Origin: a bacterium
GTDB lineage: Bacteria > Sysuimicrobiota > Sysuimicrobiia > Sysuimicrobiales > Segetimicrobiaceae
DNA: 18,673 bases
Reading direction: 5' to 3'
Assembly: GCA_035307765.1 (NCBI GenBank)
Contig: DATGHU010000036.1
Location: 1 to 18,673, forward strand
Shown here: one piece after another, positions 7,219 to 14,330 of the stretch
How the letters are laid out: each line of letters starts with the position of its first letter
Position numbering within the stretch: position 1 is the stretch's first letter
The notes under the pieces: model-generated
Database searches by the model: none
What the model saw: the letters and a program-made list of their open reading frames with translations, nothing else
What the model was told of the DNA's origin: nothing
Position numbers and translations under genes: made by a program

Positions 7219-8577
7219 ATGGTGGAGCAGCCGGCTGCCGTGATCCTGGCCGCGGGCCGGAGCACGCGGATGAAATCGGGTTCCCCCAAGGTCCTCCATC
7301 TCCTGAGCGGGCGCCCGATGATCTCCTACATCGTGGAGGCGCTCCGCCGCGCCGGGGTTCGCCGTCCGCTGCTCGTCGTGGGGACGGACGCCGCCGCGAT
7401 CCGCGGGGCGTTGGGCTCTCGCGTCGACTACGTCGTGCAGGCCCGCCCTCTCGGCACCGGGCACGCCGTGTCGGCCGCCCTCCCTCGCCTGCGGGGGCGG
7501 GCAGTTGCCTTTGTGGTGAACGCGGACATGCCGTTCGTCCAGGCGGCGACCTTTCGCGCACTGCGGGCGGCGGTCCGGTCGCTCGTCATCGCGTCGTTGG
7601 CCACCGGGGTGGCGGAGAGCGACCTTCGCTTCGGCCGGATCGTCCGCGGGGCCGATCGGCGCCTGCTGCGGATCGTAGAGGACAGGGACGCCAGCCCCGA
7701 GGAGCGCGCGATTCGGGAGGTCAACGCCGGCGTCTACTGCTTTCGCCTCCCCGAACTCCGGTGGGCGCTGCGGCGGATTCGCCCGAACAACCGGCAGGGA
7801 GAGTACTACCTCACCGATGCGGTGACGCTGCTGGCCGGCGAAGGGGGGGGAGTGGCGACCGTCCCCGTGGGCGATCCGGCGGAGCTGCGCGGGGTCAACA
7901 CCCGCGCAGAGCTGGCCGAAGCGGAGCGGACGATGCGTCGTCGAATCCTCTCGCGCGTCATGGAGTCGGGGGTGACCGTGACCGACCCGGCGACAACCTT
8001 CATCGAGGATGCGGTCCGGATCGGGCCGGACACGATCGTGCATCCCTACACGATGCTCAGCGGTCGCACCATCGTGGGGGATCATGCGGTGATTGGACCG
8101 GGGGCCCGCATTCACGACTCCGTCGTCGGTCGGCGTGCTTGCGTGCGCGACTCCTCGCTGGAGGGGGCGCGGATTGGGGACGGCACGATCGTCGGCCCCT
8201 ACGCCCACCTCCGCCCCGGAACAGTGGTCGGTCGGTACGTCGAGATCGGCAACTACGCCGAGATGAAACAGGTGCGGGTGGGCGACCGGACGAAGGTTCA
8301 TCACAAGAGCTACCTGGGGGACGCCTGGATCGGGGCGGACGTCAACATCGGGGCCGGCACGATCACCTGCAACTACGGGCTGGACCACCGCAAGCACCGG
8401 ACGACGATCGGGGACGGCGCGTACATCGGCAGCGACTCGATGCTGGTCGCGCCGGTGCGGATCGGGCGGGGGGCGATCACGGGCGCGGGTGCGGTGGTGA
8501 CCAAGAATGTGCCGCCCCGCGGCGTTGCCGTTGGGGTGCCGGCCCGCGTGATCCGGCTGCTCGGCGCCAGGCGGTAG
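7219..8577 (+). CDS. glmU: Bifunctional UDP-GlcNAc pyrophosphorylase / glucosamine-1-phosphate acetyltransferase
   Basis: 452 residues, close to the usual 450-460. The N-terminal half is a nucleotidyltransferase: LAAGRSTRMKSGSPKVLH near 10-27 is the UTP-binding loop, followed by LGTGHAV, the metal-site region VNADMPF, and the EVNAGVY strand. From about residue 245 the protein is a left-handed beta-helix of hexapeptides. Acetyltransferase signatures are KVHHKSYLGD, whose second His (H362) aligns with the catalytic His of E. coli GlmU, and NIGAGTITCNY. It acetylates glucosamine-1-phosphate with acetyl-CoA, then uridylates the product to UDP-GlcNAc, the precursor of peptidoglycan and of the transferase and epimerase encoded just downstream. 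Cytoplasmic. First gene of the run ending at wecB; the next gene starts 12 bases on. Confidence 0.96.
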   Translation: MVEQPAAVILAAGRSTRMKSGSPKVLHLLSGRPMISYIVEALRRAGVRRPLLVVGTDAAAIRGALGSRVDYVVQARPLGTGHAVSAALPRLRGRAVAFVVNADMPFVQAATFRALRAAVRSLVIASLATGVAESDLRFGRIVRGADRRLLRIVEDRDASPEERAIREVNAGVYCFRLPELRWALRRIRPNNRQGEYYLTDAVTLLAGEGGGVATVPVGDPAELRGVNTRAELAEAERTMRRRILSRVMESGVTVTDPATTFIEDAVRIGPDTIVHPYTMLSGRTIVGDHAVIGPGARIHDSVVGRRACVRDSSLEGARIGDGTIVGPYAHLRPGTVVGRYVEIGNYAEMKQVRVGDRTKVHHKSYLGDAWIGADVNIGAGTITCNYGLDHRKHRTTIGDGAYIGSDSMLVAPVRIGRGAITGAGAVVTKNVPPRGVAVGVPARVIRLLGARR

Positions 8578-8581
8578 GAGG
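8576..8581 (+). promoter_or_regulatory. Ribosome binding site of prs overlapping the glmU stop
   Basis: A perfect AGGAGG starts inside the glmU stop codon TAG (8575-8577) and lies eight bases before the prs ATG. The arrangement suggests coupled translation of the two genes. Confidence 0.8.
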
Positions 8582-8589
8582 AGAGACGA

Positions 8590-9573
8590 ATGGCGGGCGC
8601 AGGGATCCGGGTCTTCAGCGGGACCAGCAACCCGGATCTGGCCGGGGGCATCGCCGCCTACCTCGACGTTCGTTTGGGGGCGATCGCCGTCTTCCGCTAC
8701 GCCGACGGCGAGATCGGCGTGCGGATCGAGGAGAGCGTCCGGGGTGAGGATGTCTTCATCGTCCAGCCGACCTGCCCGCCGGCGAGCGAGACGTTGATGG
8801 AGCTCCTGGTCATTATCGACGCGGCCCGTCGTGCCAGCGCCGCCCGGATCACGGCCGTGATCCCGTATTTCGGCTATGCCCGCCAGGACCGCAAGATGAA
8901 GCCCCGAGAGCCGATCTCAGCGAAGTTGGTCGCCAATCTCGTGACGACGGCGGGGGCGAACCGGGTCCTCACGCTCGATTTGCATGCCGGACAGTTATGG
9001 GGGTTCTTCGATATCCCGCTCGACCATCTGCCGTGCCGGATGATCCTGGGCGACTACTTCCGCGGGCTCGCCCTCGACAACGTGGTCGTGGTGTCTCCCG
9101 ACATCGGCGGGGTGAAGCGGGCCCGCGAGTTCGCCGAGTACCTCAGGGCGCCGCTGGCGATCATCGACAAGCGGCGCGATCGGCCGAATCAGGTCGCCGA
9201 GGTGGTCCACGTGATCGGCAAGGTGTACCGGCGCACGGCGATCCTCGTGGACGACATCATCGATACGGGGGGGACCCTGGCGATGGGGGCGGAGGCGCTC
9301 GTGCGCCGCGGGGTACGCGAGGTTTACGCCTGCTGCACCCACGCGATTCTCTCTCCCCCGGCGATCACCCGGATTCAGCGGTCGCCGATCCGGCAGTTGG
9401 TGGTCACGGACAGCATGCCGGTGTCGACGGAGAAACGGACCGAGAAGATCACCGTGATTTCGGTCGCCGGCCTCTTGGGCGAGGCGATCCGCCGGATCCA
9501 CGCCGACCAATCGGTGAGCGAACTCTTCGCGCAGCCGCCCCGGGTGATGCAGCCGGCGGCCGAGGGGGAGTGA
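8590..9573 (+). CDS. prs: Ribose-phosphate pyrophosphokinase (PRPP synthase)
   Basis: 327 residues, slightly longer than the typical 310-320, with a short C-terminal tail. It makes PRPP from ribose-5-phosphate and ATP for nucleotide, His and Trp synthesis. Signatures in order: FSGTSNPDLA at the N-terminus; FRYADGEIGVRI; the ATP-binding stretch PYFGYARQDRKMKPREPISAK; DLHAGQ with the metal/ATP His at 132; the catalytic flexible loop with DKRRDRPN near 195; and the PRPP loop VDDIIDTGGTL (D221, D222) that binds ribose phosphate. All expected residues of the class I bacterial enzyme are present. The glmU-prs pairing matches Bacillus gcaD-prs. The start is fixed by AGGAGG eight bases upstream. Confidence 0.96.
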   Translation: MAGAGIRVFSGTSNPDLAGGIAAYLDVRLGAIAVFRYADGEIGVRIEESVRGEDVFIVQPTCPPASETLMELLVIIDAARRASAARITAVIPYFGYARQDRKMKPREPISAKLVANLVTTAGANRVLTLDLHAGQLWGFFDIPLDHLPCRMILGDYFRGLALDNVVVVSPDIGGVKRAREFAEYLRAPLAIIDKRRDRPNQVAEVVHVIGKVYRRTAILVDDIIDTGGTLAMGAEALVRRGVREVYACCTHAILSPPAITRIQRSPIRQLVVTDSMPVSTEKRTEKITVISVAGLLGEAIRRIHADQSVSELFAQPPRVMQPAAEGE

Positions 9574-9597
9574 GCCGGCAGGCCGGCCCCGCCCCGC

Positions 9598-10719
9598 ATG
9601 GTCATGTCCCGGTTCGCCCTGGTCGCCGCGATCGGGCTGGTGCTCGCCTCTGCGGTGACGCCGCTGGTCCAGCGGGTGGCGATCCGATTCCAGATCCTCG
9701 CCCGCCCCGGCGGGCGCCACATCCACCGGACGCCGGTCCCCCGCCTGGGGGGCATCGCCGTCTACCTGGCGTTTATGGTCGCCGTGGTCCTCAGCGGGCC
9801 CCTGGAGCAGGTCCTTCACATCGGGATCGGGTCGCGCCCCGCGGCCGCGATGCCGTACGTGCTGATCTTCGATCGTCCCGTCCTGGGGCTGCTCTTGGGC
9901 GCGACGGTGATCACCGTGCTCGGCATCATCGATGATACCCGGGGCATCTCGCCGTTCGCAAAGTTGGGGGGCCAGGTCATCGCGGCGCTCGTCCCCCTGC
10001 CGTTTGGGATCGGGATGGACGTGTTGACCAACCCGATGGGGGGAATGGTGTTCCTCGGTCCCTTCGGCCTCGTGATCACCGTTGTCTGGCTGGTCGCGCT
10101 GGCCAACGTCATGAACCTGATCGACGGCATCGACGGGCTGGCCGCGGGCATCGCCACGATCGCCGCCGGGACGGTGCTGATCGCTTCCTACCAACGCGGG
10201 GATGTGGCGACGGCGATCCTGGCGGCGGCGCTGATCGGGGCGACCCTCGGATTCCTTCCGTATAACTACAACCCGGCGCGGATTTTTTTGGGCGACACCG
10301 GGTCGATGCTGCTGGGATACCTGTTGGGGGGCCTCTCCGTCCTCGGGGCGTTCAAGAGCTACACCGCGCTCTCGCTGCTCGTTCCGCTCGCCGCGCTGGG
10401 TGTCCCGGTACTCGACACGGCGCTGGCCATCATGCGCAGGTGGCGCACCCGCCGGCCGATCTTTCAGGCGGACACCGAACACCTCCACCACCGGCTGCTG
10501 CAGCGAGGATTGAGCCAGCGGCAGACCACGGTCGTGCTGTATCTGGTCACCGCGATTCTCGGGGTGGGGGCGCTGCTGGCGAGCGGCATCCATCGGATTT
10601 CGCTGGTCGCCGTCCTCGCCCTGCTGATGGCGGCGTTGGCCTTCGGTGCCCGCAGGACGGGGCTGCTGGCCTCCCCGCGGCCGGCGCCGGCCGACGGGCG
10701 TCACGACTTTCCGAAGTGA
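9598..10719 (+). CDS. wecA: Polyprenyl-phosphate GlcNAc-1-phosphate transferase (TagO/WecA family)
   Basis: 373 residues with about ten to eleven membrane segments. It belongs to the MraY/WecA/TagO family, which moves a sugar-1-phosphate from a UDP-sugar to undecaprenyl phosphate on the cytoplasmic face of the membrane, starting teichoic acid, O-antigen, capsule or arabinogalactan-type polymers. Motifs: HRTPVPRLGG near the N-terminus; GIIDDTRG (D112-D113); NLIDGIDGL (N173, D176, D179); FLGDTGS (D233); and EHLHHRLL (H295, H297, H298), the His motif typical of WecA/TagO rather than MraY. UDP-GlcNAc is the likely donor, matching glmU upstream. ATG 9598 or the ATG two codons later could be the start; neither has a strong ribosome binding site. 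The stop overlaps the next gene. I cannot tell WecA from TagO by sequence alone. Confidence 0.92.
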   Translation: MVMSRFALVAAIGLVLASAVTPLVQRVAIRFQILARPGGRHIHRTPVPRLGGIAVYLAFMVAVVLSGPLEQVLHIGIGSRPAAAMPYVLIFDRPVLGLLLGATVITVLGIIDDTRGISPFAKLGGQVIAALVPLPFGIGMDVLTNPMGGMVFLGPFGLVITVVWLVALANVMNLIDGIDGLAAGIATIAAGTVLIASYQRGDVATAILAAALIGATLGFLPYNYNPARIFLGDTGSMLLGYLLGGLSVLGAFKSYTALSLLVPLAALGVPVLDTALAIMRRWRTRRPIFQADTEHLHHRLLQRGLSQRQTTVVLYLVTAILGVGALLASGIHRISLVAVLALLMAALAFGARRTGLLASPRPAPADGRHDFPK

Positions 10720-11927
10720 CGGCCCGACGCCCGCGGACGGTGATGGTCGTGTTTGGGACACGGCCCGACGCCGTCAAGATGGCCCCGGTGGTCAAAGCCC
10801 TCCGCGCCCGCCCCACCGAGTTTGTCCCGGTTATTGTCGTCACGGCGCAGCACCGGGAGATGCTCGACCAGGTGCTGACCCTCTTCGCAATCGTCCCCGA
10901 CCACGACCTCGGGATCATGACCGGGCGGCAGTCGCTGGCCGACATCACCCGCCGGACGCTCGATGGGCTGTCGGCGCTCCTCCCGCGGATCGCCCCCGAT
11001 CTCGTCTTGGTGCAGGGGGATGCCGCTCCCAGTTTCGTCGGGGCCCTCGCGGCGTTCTACCAGCAGATCCCGGTCGGCCACGTCGAGGCGGGGCTGCGCA
11101 CCGCCGACAAGTATCAGCCGTTCCCCGAAGAGATGTACCGGCGGATGACGACGGTGCTGGCGGACCTTCACTTCGCCCCCACCCGCGCCGCCCGGGACAA
11201 CCTGCAGAGGGAGGGCGTGCCCGCCGGTCGCATCCTGGTGACGGGGAACACGGTGATCGACGCGCTGGTGGATGTCGCCCGCCGGAACGACCCGCCGGCA
11301 GACCCGCGGCTGGATGCGGTGCTGCGCCGGCCGGGGCGCCGGATCGTCCTGCTGACCTCGCACCGTCGGGAGAACTGGGGGGAGCCACAACGGCGGATCT
11401 TCGGCGCCGTGCGCGATCTGCTCGATCGGTTTCCCGATCTCGATCTGGTCTTTCCCGTCCATCCGAACCCGGTCGTCAGCGAGCCCGCGCACGAGATCCT
11501 CGGCCGCCACCCCCGGGCGCACCTGTGCGCGCCGGTGGATTATGCGACCAACGTGGCGTGCATGAAGGCGGCGACCTTGATCCTCACCGATTCGGGGGGA
11601 ATCCAGGAAGAGGCGCCGGCCTTGGGCCGGCCCGTGCTGGTGCTTCGCGAGACGACCGAGCGCCCGGAGGGGATTGCCGCCGGCACCGCACGCCTCGTGG
11701 GGACCGCCGGGTCCCGCATCCTCCGGGAGGCGGTTCGGTTGCTCACCGACCGCACCGCCTATGCGCGGATGAGCCGGGCGCGGAATCCCTACGGGGACGG
11801 GCAGGCCGCACGGCGGATCGTGGGCGGGCTGCGTCACCACTTCGGATTCACGCGGAACCCCCCGGTGGAGTTCGCCGTAGGGGGGAGCAGGGGCCCCTCC
11901 CGCCCGCCGCGCCGGCGGAGGGCATAA
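10716..11927 (+). CDS. wecB: UDP-N-acetylglucosamine 2-epimerase (non-hydrolysing)
   Basis: 403 residues from GTG 10716, which overlaps the previous stop as GTGA, a classic coupling overlap; GTG 10740 and ATG 10743 are alternatives. The enzyme interconverts UDP-GlcNAc and UDP-ManNAc. Signatures: VMVVFGTRPDAVKMAPVV (usually TRPEAIKM); VQGDAAPSF with D102; HVEAGLRT (E124); PFPEE (E138/E139); SHRREN (H216); LTDSGGIQEEAP; and RETTERPEG. These cover the residues aligned with E. coli D95, E117, E131 and H213. Two spots are unusual: the GDTTT run reads GDAAPS, and the Asn after PFPEEM is Tyr. The C-terminal 20 residues are Arg/Pro-rich (ending PPRRRRA). Paired with the GlcNAc-1-phosphate transferase, it points to a ManNAc-containing envelope polymer. 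Confidence 0.93.
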   Translation: MTARRPRTVMVVFGTRPDAVKMAPVVKALRARPTEFVPVIVVTAQHREMLDQVLTLFAIVPDHDLGIMTGRQSLADITRRTLDGLSALLPRIAPDLVLVQGDAAPSFVGALAAFYQQIPVGHVEAGLRTADKYQPFPEEMYRRMTTVLADLHFAPTRAARDNLQREGVPAGRILVTGNTVIDALVDVARRNDPPADPRLDAVLRRPGRRIVLLTSHRRENWGEPQRRIFGAVRDLLDRFPDLDLVFPVHPNPVVSEPAHEILGRHPRAHLCAPVDYATNVACMKAATLILTDSGGIQEEAPALGRPVLVLRETTERPEGIAAGTARLVGTAGSRILREAVRLLTDRTAYARMSRARNPYGDGQAARRIVGGLRHHFGFTRNPPVEFAVGGSRGPSRPPRRRRA

Positions 11928-11982
11928 CCCGGGGGCGAGACGGGTACACTAGAATGAGGAGGGTGTGGCCGCGGCCCCGTGT

Positions 11983-12012
11983 TTGACACCGGCTTGAGGA
12001 CGCAGATATAAT
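11983..12012 (+). promoter_or_regulatory. Fully consensus sigma70 promoter
   Basis: TTGACA at 11983-11988 and TATAAT at 12007-12012 are both perfect, with an 18-base spacer. Transcription would start near 12019, directly before GGAGAAGG at 12021-12028 and about 20 bases before ATG 12039. This rules out the longer reading frame starting at TTG 12012 and marks a transcription unit separate from the wecB operon. Confidence 0.85.
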
Positions 12013-12038
12013 TGGCTCTCGGAGAAGGGTGGTGGCCC

Positions 12039-12359
12039 ATGAACGGCAACAGACGGGCCTTCGGGACCGCGCTGGTAGTGGCCGCACTCATCATCATATC
12101 GTTGCATCCGGCCAGCGCACAGCAGTCGACGGTTCTTGTTCGCGTTGTCATTTCCGGTGAAGTACTTCCGCTCCAGCTGGCCAAGATCGGGCAGGCCGTG
12201 AAGCAGGGGGATCCGCTGGTCTTCCTCCGGGGCACCAGTTCCGGGGCGGCGGTTCCGGCGGCGGTGGCGTCCATCGACGGCAGGGTGGTGCAGGTGATGG
12301 TGCGGCCGGGAGACCACGTCAACATCGGCGACGTTGTGGCTGTGATCCAGCCCCAGTGA
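12039..12359 (+). CDS. Small secreted lipoyl/biotinyl-like (barrel-sandwich) domain protein
   Basis: 106 residues. Residues 1-26 are a Sec signal peptide: basic NGNRR, a hydrophobic core, then PASAQ with cleavage expected after ASA. The mature 80 residues look like one barrel-sandwich hybrid domain: SGEVLPLQLAKIGQAVKQGD in the first half and IDGRVVQVMVRPGDHVNIGD in the second, the G-x-V-x-x-G-D rhythm of biotinyl/lipoyl domains and of HlyD/RND adaptor proteins. The hairpin that would carry a modified lysine (around PAAVASIDG) has none, so covalent biotin or lipoate is unlikely. There are no coiled-coil arms, membrane anchor or lipobox, so it is not a complete efflux adaptor. The start follows from GGAGAAGG ten bases upstream and from the promoter. 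The role is unknown; it is probably periplasmic or external. Confidence 0.75.
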   Translation: MNGNRRAFGTALVVAALIIISLHPASAQQSTVLVRVVISGEVLPLQLAKIGQAVKQGDPLVFLRGTSSGAAVPAAVASIDGRVVQVMVRPGDHVNIGDVVAVIQPQ

Positions 12360-12380
12360 GGGTCCTCGGACCGGGAGGGC

Positions 12381-12409
12381 GGGGGGGATTCGTCCCCCTC
12401 TTCCTTTTT
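12381..12409 (+). terminator. Intrinsic terminator with TTCG tetraloop
   Basis: An eight-base-pair stem (12381-12388 with 12393-12400, one G-T pair) closes on a TTCG loop, which is exceptionally stable as RNA. It is followed by TTCCTTTTT at 12401-12409. It stands 21 bases after the stop of the small secreted protein and 37 before the next start codon. It should end most of the strong upstream transcript and throttle read-through into the S55 genes. Confidence 0.8.
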
Positions 12410-12445
12410 ATAGGAGGGTTCCGCCCGCGGCGGGGGAGGGTGGGG

Positions 12446-14248
12446 ATGGTGCGAAGCGTGGTGGGCGGGCTGGCGGCCCTGGCGATCGCCCTGGGGGGGA
12501 TGGCGCCCGCCGGACGCGCCGCGTCGCCTAATGCGCCGCCAACGCTCCCCTTGAGCGAGGTTCACCCCGGCATGACCGGCTACGGGCTCACCGTCGTCCG
12601 CGGGACCACGATCGATCGGTTTCGGGTGCAGATCTTGGGGACTCTCCGTGGCGGCGGGCCGACCAGCGATCTGATCCTCTTCCGGGCCGGCGGCCCGGTG
12701 ATCGACCGGGCGGGGGGGACCGCGGAGGGCATGAGCGGGAGCCCCATCTTTGTCGACGGCAAGATGATCGGGGCGCTGAGCTACGGCTATCATTTCCCCG
12801 GCCGCGACGCGGACCTCAGCCTGGCCACGCCGATCGATGAAATGCTGAAAATCTTTTCCCCCGCCCACGCCGACGCGGCCCCGTTCCCGCGCGTCTACGA
12901 TGCGGACGCGCCGATCTCCACGCCCGCCGGAGCGATCGCGCGTGTGTTCCTGATGCGTTCCACGCGGGATGCGGCGGGGTACAACCGGCACCCGCTGCCG
13001 CAGACGGTCGCCGTCGCGCCGACCGCGGTCCCGTTGTTCGTGGCCGGGGTCTCGCCCATGGCCTTCACCATGCTCTCCCGCGTGCTCGGTCGGTATAACG
13101 TGGTGCCGATGCAGGGGTACGGTGGGACCAAGGTGTTCACCCCGCCGCCGATCGAGCCGGGGAGTTCGATGGGCATCGAATTGGTCCGCGGCGACGTCGA
13201 GATGGGCGCGATTGGCACGGTGACGTACCGCCGGGGAAACCAGATCCTCGCCTTCGGGCACCCGCTGCTCAACGCCGGGCAGACGGCGATTCCGATCACC
13301 GCCGCCTGGATCAACACCGTCGTGCGGTCGATCGAGTTCCCGTTCAAGGAGGGTAGCATCGGCCCGCTCGTGGGCCTGGCGACCCAGGATCGGTCGAATG
13401 GGGTGGGGGGGGTGATCGGGCAGTTTCCCCAGATGTTTGGAGTCCGCGTGCGGGTTCGGAACGCCGAGGCGGGGCCCGTGCGCGAGTCGGACGCCCAGGT
13501 CGTCCGCCGGGCCGACCTGGCCGAATCGCTCGTCCCGCTGGTCGCGCTGAGCGCCGTGCAGCGGTCGATGGACCAGGTCTCCGGGGGATCCGCGTCGATC
13601 CGCATCGCCCTCCGGTCGCGGGGGATCCCGGACGAGATCGTGCGCGAGGACCTCGCCTACGACACCGCGGATATCGCGACCGCCGCGGTGCTGAGCGTGC
13701 CGGATGCGACCCAACTGCTCTTCGGCAACTTCTTCAAGACGCTGAATCCGGTCGACATGACCATCGACATCATCGTCAGCCCCCGCCCGAACACCGCGCT
13801 GCTGGTGAGCGCCCGCCCGCAGGTCCGCAACGTGACCCCCGGGCAGCGGGTGCGGGTGGACATCGGGCTCTGGCCGCACGGCGGCACCCATCAGATCGAT
13901 CGGACCACGGAGTTCACGGTCCCCACCGACTTTCCATCCGGACCGGCCTTCCTGCTCGTCGGCACCGCCGGCTCGCTGAACGATCCAACCCCGACCCAGC
14001 AGAAGTTTCAGCTCTTGAATTCCCTGCTGGGAACCCCGTCGGGGAACGCCGCGTCCCTCGACGAAGCCGTGTCGCAGTTCGAAGACTTCGGCAAGAACAC
14101 CGAGGTGCTGGTGGACCTGGTGCCGGCCCCCGTGCTCGAGGCCCTGGGGGGCAATGCCAATCCTTCATTTGAGTCGACCGCCACGGCCTCGCTGCCGACC
14201 GATTGGGTCGTGCTGGGGAGATTTCAAATCCCGATGGTGGTAAAGTAG
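12446..14248 (+). CDS. Secreted SpoIVB-type (S55) peptidase-like protein, copy 1
   Basis: 600 residues from ATG 12446, preceded by GGGGGAGGG at 12432-12440; GTG 12440 is an alternative. The N-terminus is a signal peptide (VRSVVGG, hydrophobic core, APAGRA-AS). Residues about 35-150 match the C-terminal part of B. subtilis SpoIVB: GMTGYGLTVVRGT, FRVQILGTL, GPVIDRAGG, then GMSGSPIFVDGK with the nucleophile-like Ser97. Residues about 250-330 match the middle of SpoIVB: GAIGTVTYRRGNQILAFGHPL with His272. The motif order is thus reversed relative to SpoIVB. The SpoIVB Asp (15 residues before its Ser) corresponds to a Gly here. No PDZ domain is evident. The C-terminal 150 residues look like beta-rich domains (PGQRVRVDIGLWP, VPTDFPSGPA). 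Whether it is an active protease is open. It is paralogous to the following gene. Confidence 0.78.
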   Translation: MVRSVVGGLAALAIALGGMAPAGRAASPNAPPTLPLSEVHPGMTGYGLTVVRGTTIDRFRVQILGTLRGGGPTSDLILFRAGGPVIDRAGGTAEGMSGSPIFVDGKMIGALSYGYHFPGRDADLSLATPIDEMLKIFSPAHADAAPFPRVYDADAPISTPAGAIARVFLMRSTRDAAGYNRHPLPQTVAVAPTAVPLFVAGVSPMAFTMLSRVLGRYNVVPMQGYGGTKVFTPPPIEPGSSMGIELVRGDVEMGAIGTVTYRRGNQILAFGHPLLNAGQTAIPITAAWINTVVRSIEFPFKEGSIGPLVGLATQDRSNGVGGVIGQFPQMFGVRVRVRNAEAGPVRESDAQVVRRADLAESLVPLVALSAVQRSMDQVSGGSASIRIALRSRGIPDEIVREDLAYDTADIATAAVLSVPDATQLLFGNFFKTLNPVDMTIDIIVSPRPNTALLVSARPQVRNVTPGQRVRVDIGLWPHGGTHQIDRTTEFTVPTDFPSGPAFLLVGTAGSLNDPTPTQQKFQLLNSLLGTPSGNAASLDEAVSQFEDFGKNTEVLVDLVPAPVLEALGGNANPSFESTATASLPTDWVVLGRFQIPMVVK

Positions 14249-14330
14249 CCCCAGGGGTGATACTCCGGCGCGCCGGGCATGGTCCGGACGGGGCATCCGG
14301 CGCGGCGATGTTAGACAGGCGGAGGGCGTA
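14249..14330. promoter_or_regulatory. Short spacer with a 12-base palindrome between the S55-like genes
   Basis: The 82-base gap holds the perfect palindrome CCGGCGCGCCGG at 14265-14276 and ends with GGAGGG at 14321-14326, the ribosome binding site of the next gene. I see no promoter or T-run. A GC-rich palindrome of this length can arise by chance in such DNA, so an operator role is only a possibility. Confidence 0.25.

Noticed and set aside
10440-10715. N-terminal extension of WecB into the transferase gene
   Set aside because: It would overlap the preceding gene by 280 bases and add unrelated sequence; the GTGA overlap at 10716 gives the usual epimerase start.
6748-10761. Long opposite-strand frames of 549 and 588 codons (6748-8397 and 8995-10761) and a 545-codon frame at 7110-8747
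   Set aside because: They cover glmU, prs, the transferase and wecB, all firmly identified by family motifs; their His/Arg/Gly/Pro-rich composition is typical of high-GC shadow frames.
12012-12038. TTG 12012 start for the small secreted protein
   Set aside because: The TTG overlaps the last base of the -10 box, so the codon would not be in the transcript, and it would disrupt the signal peptide.
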